This document shows, piece by piece, positions 12,542 to 23,680 of a stretch of 64,000 nt of DNA. This stretch comes from Meloidogyne chitwoodi (Eukaryota > Nematoda > Chromadorea > Rhabditida > Meloidogynidae): contig JACZZP010000017.1 in NCBI GenBank assembly GCA_015183035.1, positions 620,001 to 684,000 on the forward strand, given 5' to 3'. Under the pieces are notes generated by a model, which was not told the DNA's origin, did not search any database, and saw only the letters and a list, made by a program, of their open reading frames with translations. How positions within the stretch are numbered: the first letter of the stretch is position 1; every line of letters begins with the position of its first letter. The position numbers and the translations under genes are program-made.

Positions 12542-14316
12542 ATGAGTAGAGTTTATGTTGGCAATCTTTCTTCGCGTGCATCTGAGCGTGACATTGAAGA
12601 TTTCTTTCGAGGCTTTGGACGAATTCGTGAAGTGATGCTTAAAAATGGCTTTGGTTTTGTGGTATACTTTTTTCTTATTATGTTTATTCTAATTTAAAAT
12701 TCAGGATTTCGATGATCCAAGAGATGCTGAAGACGCTGTCTACGAACAAAATGGACGTGAACTTTGTGGGGAACGTGTCGTTGTTGAGATTTCTCGTCGA
12801 GAGCGTCCTAGTGACGATCGTAGTCATCATCACAGTGGAGGAGGTGGTGGTGGATATCGTGGTAGCAGAGGAGGATATGGCGGAAGAGGTGGTGGATATG
12901 GTGGCCGAGGAGGATATGGGGGAGGTGGATATCGTGGTGGAGGAGCGTGAGTAACTTTTAGATTCAATTCAAATGGTTAATTTTCCTTTACTTGATTTAG
13001 TTTACATCGTTTCAGTGCCCGTTATGGTCCTCCTATTCAAACTCGTTATCGGATGTTAGTATACAATCTGTCAACTCGGTGCTCATGGCAGGTAACATAT
13101 TTTAAAATTTTGCATAATCATCAAATAGTTTGGCCAAATTCTGTAATCTTTTACTGCTTTTTATTTCTTCCCGGGTTTTAAGAGCACAAAAACTCTGAAT
13201 TTTTCAGTTAAATGCTCGGAAGACTAGGATGAGGAAGATTTCAATAGTGAGGGATCTGATGAGATGAGCCTTACTTTTTTAGTCAAATTTCCCGCTTTAT
13301 TCTTTCCGAGGGATTGTTCTCCCATCTTCTTTTATTGGTGACAATAGCGGTGTGATGTTGTTTGTATTACTTCACTCAGCTATACAAATCGAGTTGTGAT
13401 AGTTAGGATGAAAGATGTCTGATTAGAATTTAAAGGTTGTTATGGGTCCAAACTCTGAGTTAAGCCTTCATTTTAAACTATTTTTGGGGGATTATCACCG
13501 CTGATCTTAACGGAACTGTGAATTATACCAAAAAAAAATCAAACAGAGTGACGTGCTCTCTTTTTGCAAAAATCAAAATTCACTTCTGGGTTGTTCGGAT
13601 GAATGAAGAGAGGGTGTTGAGGGAACAATTTAGACGGATTGAAAAGATGAACGGCTTTTCTACTTCGGTCTGTTATTCGTTTTTCTATGAATATTTTTAA
13701 CACATTCTCTCATCACCTGCGTTTTTTATTTTTAATACAAAATCTACATAATATATAATTTTTATTAATATTCAGGATCTTAAAGACTTGATGAGAAATT
13801 CCGGTGAAGTGACATATGCTGATGCTCACAAGAAAGTTCGAAATGAAGCGTATGTTTGTTTTTGCCTTTATTTTGATGAATTTTTTAGAGTCATTTGTTT
13901 CGCTTCGCATGATGATCTTCGACGCGCTCTCGACCGTTACCAAGGTTGATACAAGTTTTTAATGGGGATACTCTTTTTAGAGTGCTACATTCATTTTATC
14001 TTTCAGGGAAAGATATTAATGGTCGACGTATAAAATTAGTTGACGATTCTGATGGTTATGGAGGTAGCAGCCGTCGCAGGTATTATTAATTTTTTAGTAT
14101 TCAACTTACAAATTCAGCCGTACTCGTTCACGCAGTCGTTCTGCCTATCGCTCACGTAGTCGCTCTCCACCGTCTCGTACACCTTCTCCAGGTTATTTTT
14201 TTCGTAATTTTTAATTATAATATTTAGCTGAAAACGGGCGTTCTCGATCGCGCACTCGTTCACGTAGTCGTTCTCTTTCGAGTACTTCTAGGAAGAGTGG
14301 TTCACCTGCACGTTGA
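12542..14316 (+). CDS. SR splicing factor, SRSF4/5/6-like
   Basis: Eight exons (12542-12661, 12705-12946, 13016-13091, 13776-13849, 13889-13944, 14007-14079, 14118-14191, 14228-14316) sum to 804 nt, a 267-residue protein. RRM1 is at residues 3-75 ([30 protein letters not shown]). A glycine-rich hinge follows (about 85-125, [12 protein letters not shown]). The second RRM begins [19 protein letters not shown]; the SWQDLKD motif marks the pseudo-RRM of the SRSF4/5/6 subgroup. An RS tail ([18 protein letters not shown]) ends the protein. SR proteins bind exonic enhancers and recruit U1/U2 components in the nucleus. The third intron (684 nt) is far longer than the others and interrupts immediately after SWQ, where related genes carry autoregulatory cassette exons. 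A polyadenylation signal AATAAA is at 14327. Confidence 0.93.
13092..13775 (+). promoter_or_regulatory. Long SR-gene intron, possible poison-exon region
   Basis: An intron about ten times the local norm that, unlike its neighbours, is not mostly A/T tracts. It contains a good acceptor (ATTTTTCAG ending at 13207). Reading from there in the frame of exon 3 gives about 20 codons and then TGA (13258-13260). Inclusion of such an exon would end the protein before the second RRM, as in the autoregulated isoforms of other SR genes. This is inference from position, length and composition. Confidence 0.45.
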
Positions 14317-14326
14317 TTTAAAGAAC

Positions 14327-14332
14327 AATAAA
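14327..14332 (+). terminator. Polyadenylation signal of the SR gene
   Basis: AATAAA eleven bases after the TGA stop; no other close candidate. Confidence 0.6.
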
Positions 14333-14744
14333 AGAATGAAAAGATTTACAATCGAGTTTGAGACAATGAATTTTTTCGACTAAAAATTTTTCATTCAAAT
14401 ATTTTGTAAGGGAGGCAAAGTATTTGTAAAATTCAATTTTTTATTAAAAACCTTTTTTCTTTTTTAAAATTTAAAGTTTTTAAAAGTCCTAAAAATGCCT
14501 CTAAAACACATATAATATTTGGTTTTAACATACCCACATTCGCATTTTTTGGTGGATTTTTGTTGTTTTGATATTTTCATTTATTCTTAAATAAATTTAA
14601 CTCTGATTTTATTTTTTGATTTTTTCTCTTTGAGTTTGCCATAACTAGTATTATTTTATTGATCATTTATATGGTAATTCTTTCATAAATTTGATAATAA
14701 AATTAATTATTAAAATAATTTAGGTATTTAATGTTTAATTAAAT
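14333..14744 (+). other. Intergenic spacer
   Basis: AT-rich spacer between the SR gene and PEX2. No gene, RNA or repeat was recognised. Confidence 0.5.
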
Positions 14745-15777
14745 ATGACAACTTTTCAAGTTGGGCGAATTGTTCAATTAGATGCAAAAATTCTTGACAA
14801 GGCATTAATTTCAGCATTCAACGTGGTCTTAAAAGATGTAGATTTTTGCTTATATTTTTCAAATTGTATATCTGATTTTCTTGAAACACACAAGGATTCT
14901 CTGCTTTCATTATTTTATCATTTAATGCATGCTTTTACAGGTTTACTTTTTTTAAAATTGGGAACAAAAGTTTTTTATCTGGTACAGCAATCCTAGATCT
15001 TATTGTTAGAGTCGTTTTTTATTTATACAAAGTTTAGAAAATTTTTATTTGGAAGTTCTTCCTAAACTTTTCTTTTGAAACTTAAAGAGACCTTTAAAAA
15101 TGTATTTTAGAATATTAAGGACAAAGTCCAGGACAACGTCTTATGAATATTCGTTATGGCAATTTTACGAAACTTAAAGGGATACTCAACTACATTTTTT
15201 GCATTTTATTACCAACAATTTCAAATTCTTTAATTCAACTTTTGCCTTCAACTCTTCGCTATAAACGATTTTTGATTGAAAGAATTATCTCTGTACTTAA
15301 GATGTTTGATTTTTGTTATTTTTTGTATTTTTTAAAATTTGGAGGTTCAGCACATCCAATCGAGACTTTGCTTCGACTTAAACCTGTTTATGATAAAAAT
15401 CCAAAAATCGGTAAGATTATGAAAACAAATTTAATTTCAAAAATTTTTAAGGTCAAATAAATTATGGAGCATTAAATAGAGAATTATTTGGTCATTCTTT
15501 TGCTTATTTGTTGATTTTATTTATACCTTTATGGATGAGGATAGCCACTTTTCTGAAGGAAACATTTTTCAGAGAGAAGGAAAGAGTTGGGACTTTTTTG
15601 GAAAATGATTGTCTCATTTGTTCAAAATGCAAAAAACTTCCCATCTGCGCTGTTAGAGCAAGAAAAATTAGTTTAACTAATGATTGGTTGATTTATTGTT
15701 TTTTCTGTTATACAAGCATTGAAGGAATTAATAAGGATTGGGAAATGGAACAAATTACAAATTGGAGAAATTCTTGA
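14745..15777 (+). CDS. prx-2: Peroxin-2 (PEX2), peroxisomal ubiquitin ligase subunit
   Basis: Three exons (14745-14940, 15120-15410, 15452-15777) give 270 residues; human PEX2 has about 305. Family marks: RIVQLDAKILDKAL near the N-terminus, GQRLMNIRYG, a FLYFLKFGGSAHPIETLLRL membrane segment, and NYGALNRELFGHSFAYLLIL, which matches the conserved MNRELLWHGF region. With PEX10 and PEX12, PEX2 forms the peroxisomal-membrane complex that ubiquitinates the import receptor PEX5. The C-terminal RING is degraded: CLICSKC and YCFFC remain but the expected His and the final C-x2-C pair are not seen, and the protein ends about where they should be. It lies 163 nt upstream of SAC3 on the same strand, so co-transcription is likely. 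Confidence 0.88.
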
Positions 15778-15940
15778 TTTTAATTATTATTTTTTTATTA
15801 TTATGAAATAAAATTTTTTTATAAGATTTTCTTGTTAAACTCAACAGTTTTGTGTCTCTAAATAACTTTTTTCTTTTTTATGATTTCTTTTATTTTTAAT
15901 TTTATTAAAAAGTTTTTTTAGATTTCATTGTATTTTAAAA

Positions 15941-18900
15941 ATGGAAACACCTAGGAAAATTATGCAAAATTTGAAGAACAAAACTCGAAAAATGGATTCT
16001 ACTGAAATTATGCAAAGACGTCAAAAAAGATTGAATAGTGCAGATTCATTTAATAATTTGCCCAAAATTAGTTTGAATTTAACAAAGGAAAGTATAAGTA
16101 AGTCTTTTTGAAAAGAAATTTATTATAATTTTTTATTTCGAATTATTAACTGGAATGATGATTTTCTAACTGACAAATTTGATTAATTCAAACATTAAAA
16201 TATATTTTATTTAACAGTTTTATTAATTTTTAGTAAGCGGATTAAAAAATTTAATTGGCCTAACTTGTACTACTAACACTGAAAAATTTCATATTTTACG
16301 CAGACGAGATGAATTCCTTTCTAAATTAGCTAATTTGGACTCAAAACTAGGAAATTGTAAATTTATCAAGGTGACATTTTTTAAATATTACAAGATTTTC
16401 AATAAAAAATTTATGACAATTTTTGTTTTTTTAGGGAACATGTCAGGATATGTGTCCAGAAAAAGAACGTTATATGAGAGACGTTAAGAAGAGTTTACAT
16501 TTTTATGAATGCGATTCTGATGGACGAATGGTTAATGAAAAGATGATTAAAGATTATAGTCGATCAGCAGCTGATCAGGTTTTTTAAAAAAAAAATATTT
16601 TTTTTAATTTAATGTTAATGAACATTTTGATAAAACTAAATTAAAAATAATTTCCTTATTTTTATTTTTTAAAGGATATGCCTTTATCACATGAACTTAG
16701 ACCTCTTGAAGTCCTTCAATCAACAATGGATTACTTGATTTTTAACATTTCAAGTGAAATTCCTTCAACAAAAATGGAATTGGCACGTTGGTATGATTTT
16801 TTATGGTCAAGAACAAGAGCTATTAGAAAAGTTTTTTTAAATCTAAATTTATTAATAATTATTTTTTAAATTTAGGATATAACACAACAAATGCTTCAAA
16901 GTGAATTGGCAGTTGATTTGGTTGAAAAATGTGCTCGTTTACATATATTTTCTGCTTTTAAATTGGTTTCTTTGGGCACAGAGCTTTTTAATCAAGAAAT
17001 GAATTCTGGTATTTTTTTAATTTTTTTTTTTTAATTTTTTTTTTTTAAATTTATTTTTAAGAAATGTCTTCTTTAAATAATACCCGTGATCACCCTGCAA
17101 TGGCAATAGCCGCATATAACACTTGTAGTCATACTTTACGTCAAATGTATGATGATTTGGCCAAAGTTCAAAGATCTTGTCCTAATGAAGCAGAATTTCG
17201 TTCTTATGATATTATTCTTAATTTGACTGATTTTAATGTTCACAAGTTTTTTTATTTTTTTTTAAATTAAAAATAAATGTTCTATAGTCAAGTGCTTTCT
17301 TACCGACAATCTGTGAGAGAATCTAAAGAAGTTCAGTTAGCATTAAATTTGGCTAGTGCTCTTCAAAACAATAATTATATTTTATTTTTTCGACTAGTAA
17401 AAAACCAAGCTACATTTCTTCAGGTTAAAACTTTGACAATTTTTTAATTTTTTTTTCTATAGGCTTGTCTTTGCTACCAATTTTTTGCTCTTATACGAAC
17501 TTCTGGCTTAAAAGTTATTTGTATGGCTTATAATTCATTTCCTTTTGACAAATTTATTGAAAGTTTGGCATTTGATTCAACAGAACAAGCACTTTCGTTT
17601 TTCAAAGTTTTTGGCATTGAATTGGATAAAATAGATACAAATTTAATTAACACTCGAGATGGGAAAAATATTTTTTTACAAAGCAACGAAGTGCCAAAAC
17701 CAAGTTTAATTCCTCAAATGGGCTGTAAATGGATTGAACAAAAATCTATGAATTTAACTGCTCCACAGGTTTTTTTTTAAATTTATTTAATATTTTTTTA
17801 AAAAGATTTTCTGTAATTGCCAAACGTTAATTACTCCAAATTTAACAAAATTAAAATGTGTTAATAATTCATTTTCTGATTCAAATATTTACAAAAATGA
17901 TCCAGTTTTGGAAGCAATTTTACGTGAGAATAATATTTCAACAACAACAAAAATTTCTTTTGAAAAGAAATCTACACTTCCATCAAATTTTTCTTTTGCT
18001 CTGTATTTTTTTTTATAGAATTTTTTTAATTATATTTATTTTTTTAGTGGAATTAATAAACAATTTAAATCAAACCAAAACTTTACTTTTGCTGCAATTC
18101 AATCAGATAATATTATTAATAAAATTTGCAATAAAATTTTTATAAAAATTGTTCAATCATCAATTGACAATTATCAACAAAATAAAATTTTTAAAATTCA
18201 AAGAAATTTGCGTTCAATAAAATTGAAACGAATTTTAAAACATTGGATTAAATTTACAAGAATTAAAAAAAGAGATCGTCTAAGAAAAATTGTAGTTGAT
18301 AAGATTTTTAATTTAACAATATCTTCAATTATTTCTACAAATTTGGAACGTTTATCGGCAGGGATTTTTAGGTTTTTGTTTTTTAATTTTACTCTAAAAT
18401 TATTATAATAATTTTTTTAGAAGAAAAAAAATTATTTTTAAATATTTTAAGAGATTAAATTTTTTAAATAATTTAACTAAAAAATTGTTTTTAAATATTT
18501 TAAGAGTATAAAAATAATTTTTAACATATATTTTTATTAAAAAATTATTAAACAAATTATGCATTTGATGTGATTCATTTTATTTATTTATAAAAAATAA
18601 ATAAATTAATTAATAAAAATAAATTAATTAACTTTGGGTTAATTTATTTAATTATTTTTTTAATTTTAAGAAGAATTATTCGACAATCAAGAAATAAAAT
18701 AACAAATGAAATTGCTAAATTTCAAGGAGAAAATTTATTAGAAAATATTATTTCAGAACAACTTTGTAGTATTATAACACGTGTTAGAGCAAATCAAGTT
18801 CGTGATATTGAAGAACGTTTAAAACAAATTAGATTAAATTTACATTTAATTTGGCAAAGACAATTTACTAATCATTGGCTTTTAAAAACAAGAAGAAATA

Positions 18901-19693
18901 GGCTTATTAGAAGTATTTCTTTTATTTCATCCCAAGGTTTTTTTTGATTATTTATTTTTTGTAAATGATGTAAAAGGTGGGTTAAAGGTAGAAAAATAAA
19001 ATTTAAATTTTGTAAATTAATTTAAAAAAATTAATTAATTAATTTAAAAGTTCCTTCAACTTCTTCTACTAATTTTATTGACACAAACTCATCAAGAAGA
19101 TTTTTCCATCCAAAATTAAAATCATTTTCAAATGAAAAGATGCGTGAATTAGCAGAAGAAAAAATTAGAATTAATGAACAAAAAAGACAAGAAAATGAAT
19201 TAAATAATAATAATGAATTATTAATTAATAATAATGGTTTTTTTAAAGAAAATGATGAAAGGAGGAGAGCTTCTACAGCTATTTCTATTAGAGATGAAAT
19301 ACTTGATGGTATATCATTTAGCAATGGTATTTTTTTAATTAAAATTATTTTTAATAAATATTAAAAATTAAAAAGAATTTTGTTTATGTTAAAAATTAAA
19401 AAATGCATGAAATAAATTAAAATTAAAATAAATTTTAATTTTAAGAGAATGGGGGAACACAAGAAGAAGGATTTTTTGCTGAAAAAAATTCTAAATTAAA
19501 TCTTTTTAAACCTGGTATGACTAAAAAAGCAGAATATTCACAAAAATTAGTTGAGGAAATGTTAAATAATAGAAGGAAAATATCAATTGAAAAAAGGAAG
19601 AAAATAATAAATGATGATAATGATGACCTTATTGATGATTTTCAACTATATTCTTCAATATCTTCCTCTGAAATAAAACGGAGACGGTTATAA
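15941..19693 (+). CDS. SAC3/GANP-family mRNA export factor (TREX-2)
   Basis: About 14 exons. It starts METPRKIMQNLKNKTRKM and ends ...SSSEIKRRRL at 19693. The diagnostic SAC3/GANP block runs from GTCQDMCPEKERYMRD through ADQDMPLSHELRPLEVLQ, LWSRTRAIRKDITQQ, EKCARLHIFSAF, PNEAEFRSYDIILNL and FFRLVKNQATFLQACLCY. In other eukaryotes this fold is the scaffold of TREX-2, which links transcribed genes to nuclear pores for mRNA export. The C-terminal half (17.8-19.7 kb) is basic and helical (LRSIKLKRILKHWIKFTR, RVRANQVRDIEERLKQIRL), as expected for the CID/MCM3AP-like tail, but much diverged and rich in Asn/Lys. No N-terminal FG repeats or RRM are seen, so it is shorter than vertebrate GANP. Confidence 0.88.
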
Positions 19694-19942
19694 AAAAATT
19701 TTATTTTTTTATTTTAAAATTATTTAATAATAATAAAACCCTCTCTATAAAACGAAAACATTTTTTTTAACTGAAAAATTATTTAAAAAAAATTTTATTT
19801 TAGAGAGGGGTATTTAAAAATAAAATACGAGGTTATGTCGACAATTTCCGCATTTTTTATTAATAAAATTAATTAACAAATAAATTGTTTATTTTTTAAA
19901 AATTAAATAAAAAAGAGATCTATTTTTATTTAAATTTTTATA

Positions 19943-22453
19943 TTAATTTTCCTTTCCTCTAGCCAATCCTCTAATTTGATTTGCTGCACTTCCACGTAAT
20001 ATCCATGTGAGCGATCGAAGTGAAATTCCTCTACGGCAAATTTCGCGAGGAATATTTATCTTTTTTAGTTAAAATATAAAATTAAATGGAGAGGGAGTAA
20101 ACAAACCGGGATGACACGCTTGCGAGTATTTCTATAAATTAAAAAAAATTTAAAGTTCAAAAAACGGGGAAAGGAAAGGGGCGAATTATAAAAAAAAATT
20201 GACTTTCACTTTTTCTAGCAAGATAAACACCACCTTTCCTTTAAAAAACAAAAAACGAACGAACGTTTCGATTAATCTGAGCACCATTTTGTCTGTTTTT
20301 GTTGAATAACCACGCTTCCAATTTGCTGGATTATTACCAAAAACAGGTACAAATAATGACCTTTTTTATAATTTTAAATTAATTATAAGAAAAAATATTA
20401 GAAAAACCTTTCTGTTCCCAACATTGTCGTATAAAGTCCACAATTTCCTTCATCTCGTAGGTAGGGATCATTATTAGCAAATTTGTCTTCATCACCTATT
20501 GGTAATTCTAGTACAGCAACCTTAATATTTATATTTTGAAATTAATTTTATTTTAATTATTAATTGAATGACATTCAATTCTATTATAATTTTGCTCCGT
20601 TATTTTTAATTATTCAAACCTTGAACTATTTTTTTTTAAATTTAATTTAAATTCTCTCACATCTTTTTTCTCTCTTTTGTAAAGTTCAGAAATTGTCCTT
20701 GATTTAGTTATTGGATCTAAACCAGAAATTATTAAAAGTCCATCATCAGCAAAGGAAAGAACATCATCTAATCTTAAATTTTTTCTGAATGTGAAAGATG
20801 TTGTTGGTGAAGGCACAATAACAACCTTTTTATATAATTAAAAAAAGAAATGTTAAAAAAATATACTTTATTGAATGCATTTTGTAATTTAAGTGTTAAA
20901 CTCCATTCTGGTAACTTCTCCATATTTGTGATCAAGGCAGTCTTAAAAGAAAATAATTTAATTTTTTTAAATCAAAATTCGGCTCCGAATCCCGAGACAC
21001 GGTAAAAAATCCTATCACTTTTCCATCCCTAAATCTCCTATAGAAATTATTCCCAGTTAGGGCGAAGTGCCTATAGCTTTACAATCATTCCTAAAATCTC
21101 TCCCCAGAAACGCTACTATTTTTACAAAAATAAAATATAATACATTTGCAATAAGTGCTCTATTTTTTCCATTGTCGACCACATCCCTTGAGAGAACAAA
21201 TTTATTATAAAATTTTCAAAAATTATTTTAAAATATAAATTTTAATTTTTTTGGCTAACCTGCCTGAAAGGAATATTTCTGGCTCTCTTCTTTGAAGTTT
21301 AATACGATTTTTAACTAAAAAACGATTCATACTATCATCTACTTGTTTAGAAGCAATTGGTGCCCATTCAGCATTTCTTTAAATTAAAAAATTATTAAAT
21401 GTTTTTTGTTTTTTAATTATCAAATTTTTGAGAAAACGGTTGGATTAAAATTTATTTTTAAATTATGGTATTTTAGTAAAGAAAAACTAAATTAGTAGTA
21501 CTCAAACCGACATTTTAGTGGGTACTCTACTATCGTACTCAACCGATCGGCACTCAACAGGCCAAAGAAAAAGTTTAAATTTTAATAAAGTTGAAAAAAG
21601 GCTGAATTAATCAGATTATAAAGAATAAGTGAAATAGAACTAGCAGATTGTAAAAGATACAAAAAATAGTAGTATTATTTATTGTTAGAGTAATTATTCT
21701 CTATACTCAACTAACCTGTAAATAAATTTGATTTGTTTTAAACAACCCATTGGAGCAAAATCACGTAAATTAATATCATAAATATTTCCTTCTAAAAATA
21801 AAATTATTTTTAGAATTTTATTTAAATTAAAGAAAAAACCTAATAATAATGTAGAAGGTAAATGTTCTTTTAACATTTTTGTTCTTCCATCTAATAAAGG
21901 CATTGTATGTCTATCTGCTATTAAAATAGCTGTTTCATATTCTTTTTAAAAATAAATATTTTTTATTAAAATAAATATATTTTTAAGTATTACCATTTAA
22001 TATTTTTACAAGTTTTATTTGAAATTCAACAATTGATACAAAATCTTCAGCATAATTGACATCCCTTAAAAAAAAAGAAATTAATTTTTAATTAATTTTT
22101 AAATATTCATCTTTTGAAGGGCTAACAGGGAGAGATTCTCTAATGACATAAATACTTGAGAAATAAATTCTTGGTACATGAGATACTCATAAAACCTTGA
22201 ATAGAGTTCCCCTAGGAGGAAATTTGAAAAATAAAACCACCGGAGAGATTCTATTTTGTCGGTAAAATAGAGATTTAAATAAATTAAGAAAAGAAAAAAG
22301 CTTTTAATTAAAAAAATACCAAATCGAAGGAGCTGCAAGAACTATAAGACTTCTATTTTCATAAGGTAATTTTAATGGATTTGAATTTATTGAAGGAAAA
22401 AATTTAAATAAAAAAGGAAAAGAAAATATTAAAATAAAAAATATTTTGGTCAT
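19943..22453 (-). CDS. Secreted deiminase-fold protein (agmatine/peptidylarginine deiminase-like), probably inactive
   Basis: About ten exons. It starts with a hydrophobic signal peptide (MTKIFFILIFSFPFLFKFF) and stops at 19943-19945. The order of motifs fits the bacterial-type peptidylarginine/agmatine deiminase family (guanidino-group-modifying superfamily): NIYDINLRDFAPMG in place of DxWxRDxGP; LSGRDVVDNGKNRALI in place of the GGN-x-DNGKG-AL strand; RLDDVLSFADDGLLII in place of GHxDGxxRFxDD; an LPVFG/FVPVFG strand; and RRGISLRSLTWILRG in place of GGSxxCxTxxxR. On this alignment the catalytic His reads Leu and the catalytic Cys reads Ser, so hydrolysis is not expected. Some exon borders (near 20270 and 21160) are uncertain. 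Identification is by pattern only. Confidence 0.5.
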
Positions 22454-23680
22454 TTAAAAAAAGAATAAATATTTTTATTAAAAAAGAGTAAAAATATTAT
22501 TTAATTATAATATTATTATTTAACCTTTTCTTTCTTTTTTTTGGACGAGCGGCCACTTTTTTCTTTTTCTCGCCAGGCTGATTATTAATTTATTTTTATA
22601 TTTATTTGAAAGAGTAAAAAAGTTGTTTTTGTGTATTTCCTCTTTATCCACTGGCCGATGACAACAAAAAAAAATAAATAATTATATTTTAGCCGCTACT
22701 TTGATAAAAGAAAAGCAACTCTTTTTTGCCGATATAATGGCCTCTGAGAAAGAAAAAAAATAAAAATAAATATATTCGCTGTCATTAAAGTGTAGATAAT
22801 TGGAAAAAGCCAAGGATATTATTCACGGATATATTCCAAAAAAGAAAATCGAGAAAAAGTTTTGTTTAAAGAAGAAGAAAGAGAACATGTGATGTGACTC
22901 TTAAATAAAAAAAAAAAAAACAATTATATTATCATTTAATAATTAAAAACACATAATATCCACCCTAAGGCAATGATGATGTGATCGAGAAAAAAAAAAA
23001 GAGAAAGAAAAAAGGATTTTTATTATTAAAAATAAAATAAATATGTGCAACAACTTGTTTACAAACAGGAAAAATTAAATAAATAAATTAAGACTCAAAT
23101 ATTAAAAAAATATATTTATTAGAGTAAGGGATTATTACGCGATCCTTTTTTATTAAATTAATTTTTTTTTTAATTTTTTTATTAATTAATACAATATTTA
23201 TTTAAATAAAAAATACTCTAATGTCCTATTTGACTAAAAATTGATTTTATTTATTTAAAAATGTCTGACTTTTTACTATTTTTGTAAATATTTATTTTAA
23301 AATTCCACGTCATTTTTTATTATTTAAATTAAATTAAATTAATTTAATATATTATGTATGATAAAAATATAAATATTAAAAAACAACAAAATTATTTGAC
23401 TGAAAAAAGTTTTTGGTAATTTTTAAAATAATTTAATTAATTTATTTTTTAATTTTATACATATATTTTAGCAATCGTTAAAAAAACATTTTATATAGAT
23501 AAATTTAAAAAATAAATAAAATAAAAAACACATGATTTTATTTATTTTTTCTGATTAATTTTCACAAATTTGTACATTTGAGTCTTTGTTATTTTCAAAG
23601 AGAATATTTTAACGGATTATTTAATTAAAAATAAATAAATAAATAAATATATTTATTTAAAATTATTTAAAGTTATATAG
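22454..23680. other. AT-rich intergenic region
   Basis: No gene recognised. It consists of A/T homopolymer runs and TAAA/TTTA repeats, with a slightly more complex stretch at 22540-22900. The unfound first exon of the TXNDC11-like gene must lie here. Confidence 0.5.

Noticed and set aside
13518..13700. 60-codon open frame in the SR intron as a separate gene
   Set aside because: No start context, no family resemblance, and it lies wholly within the long intron.
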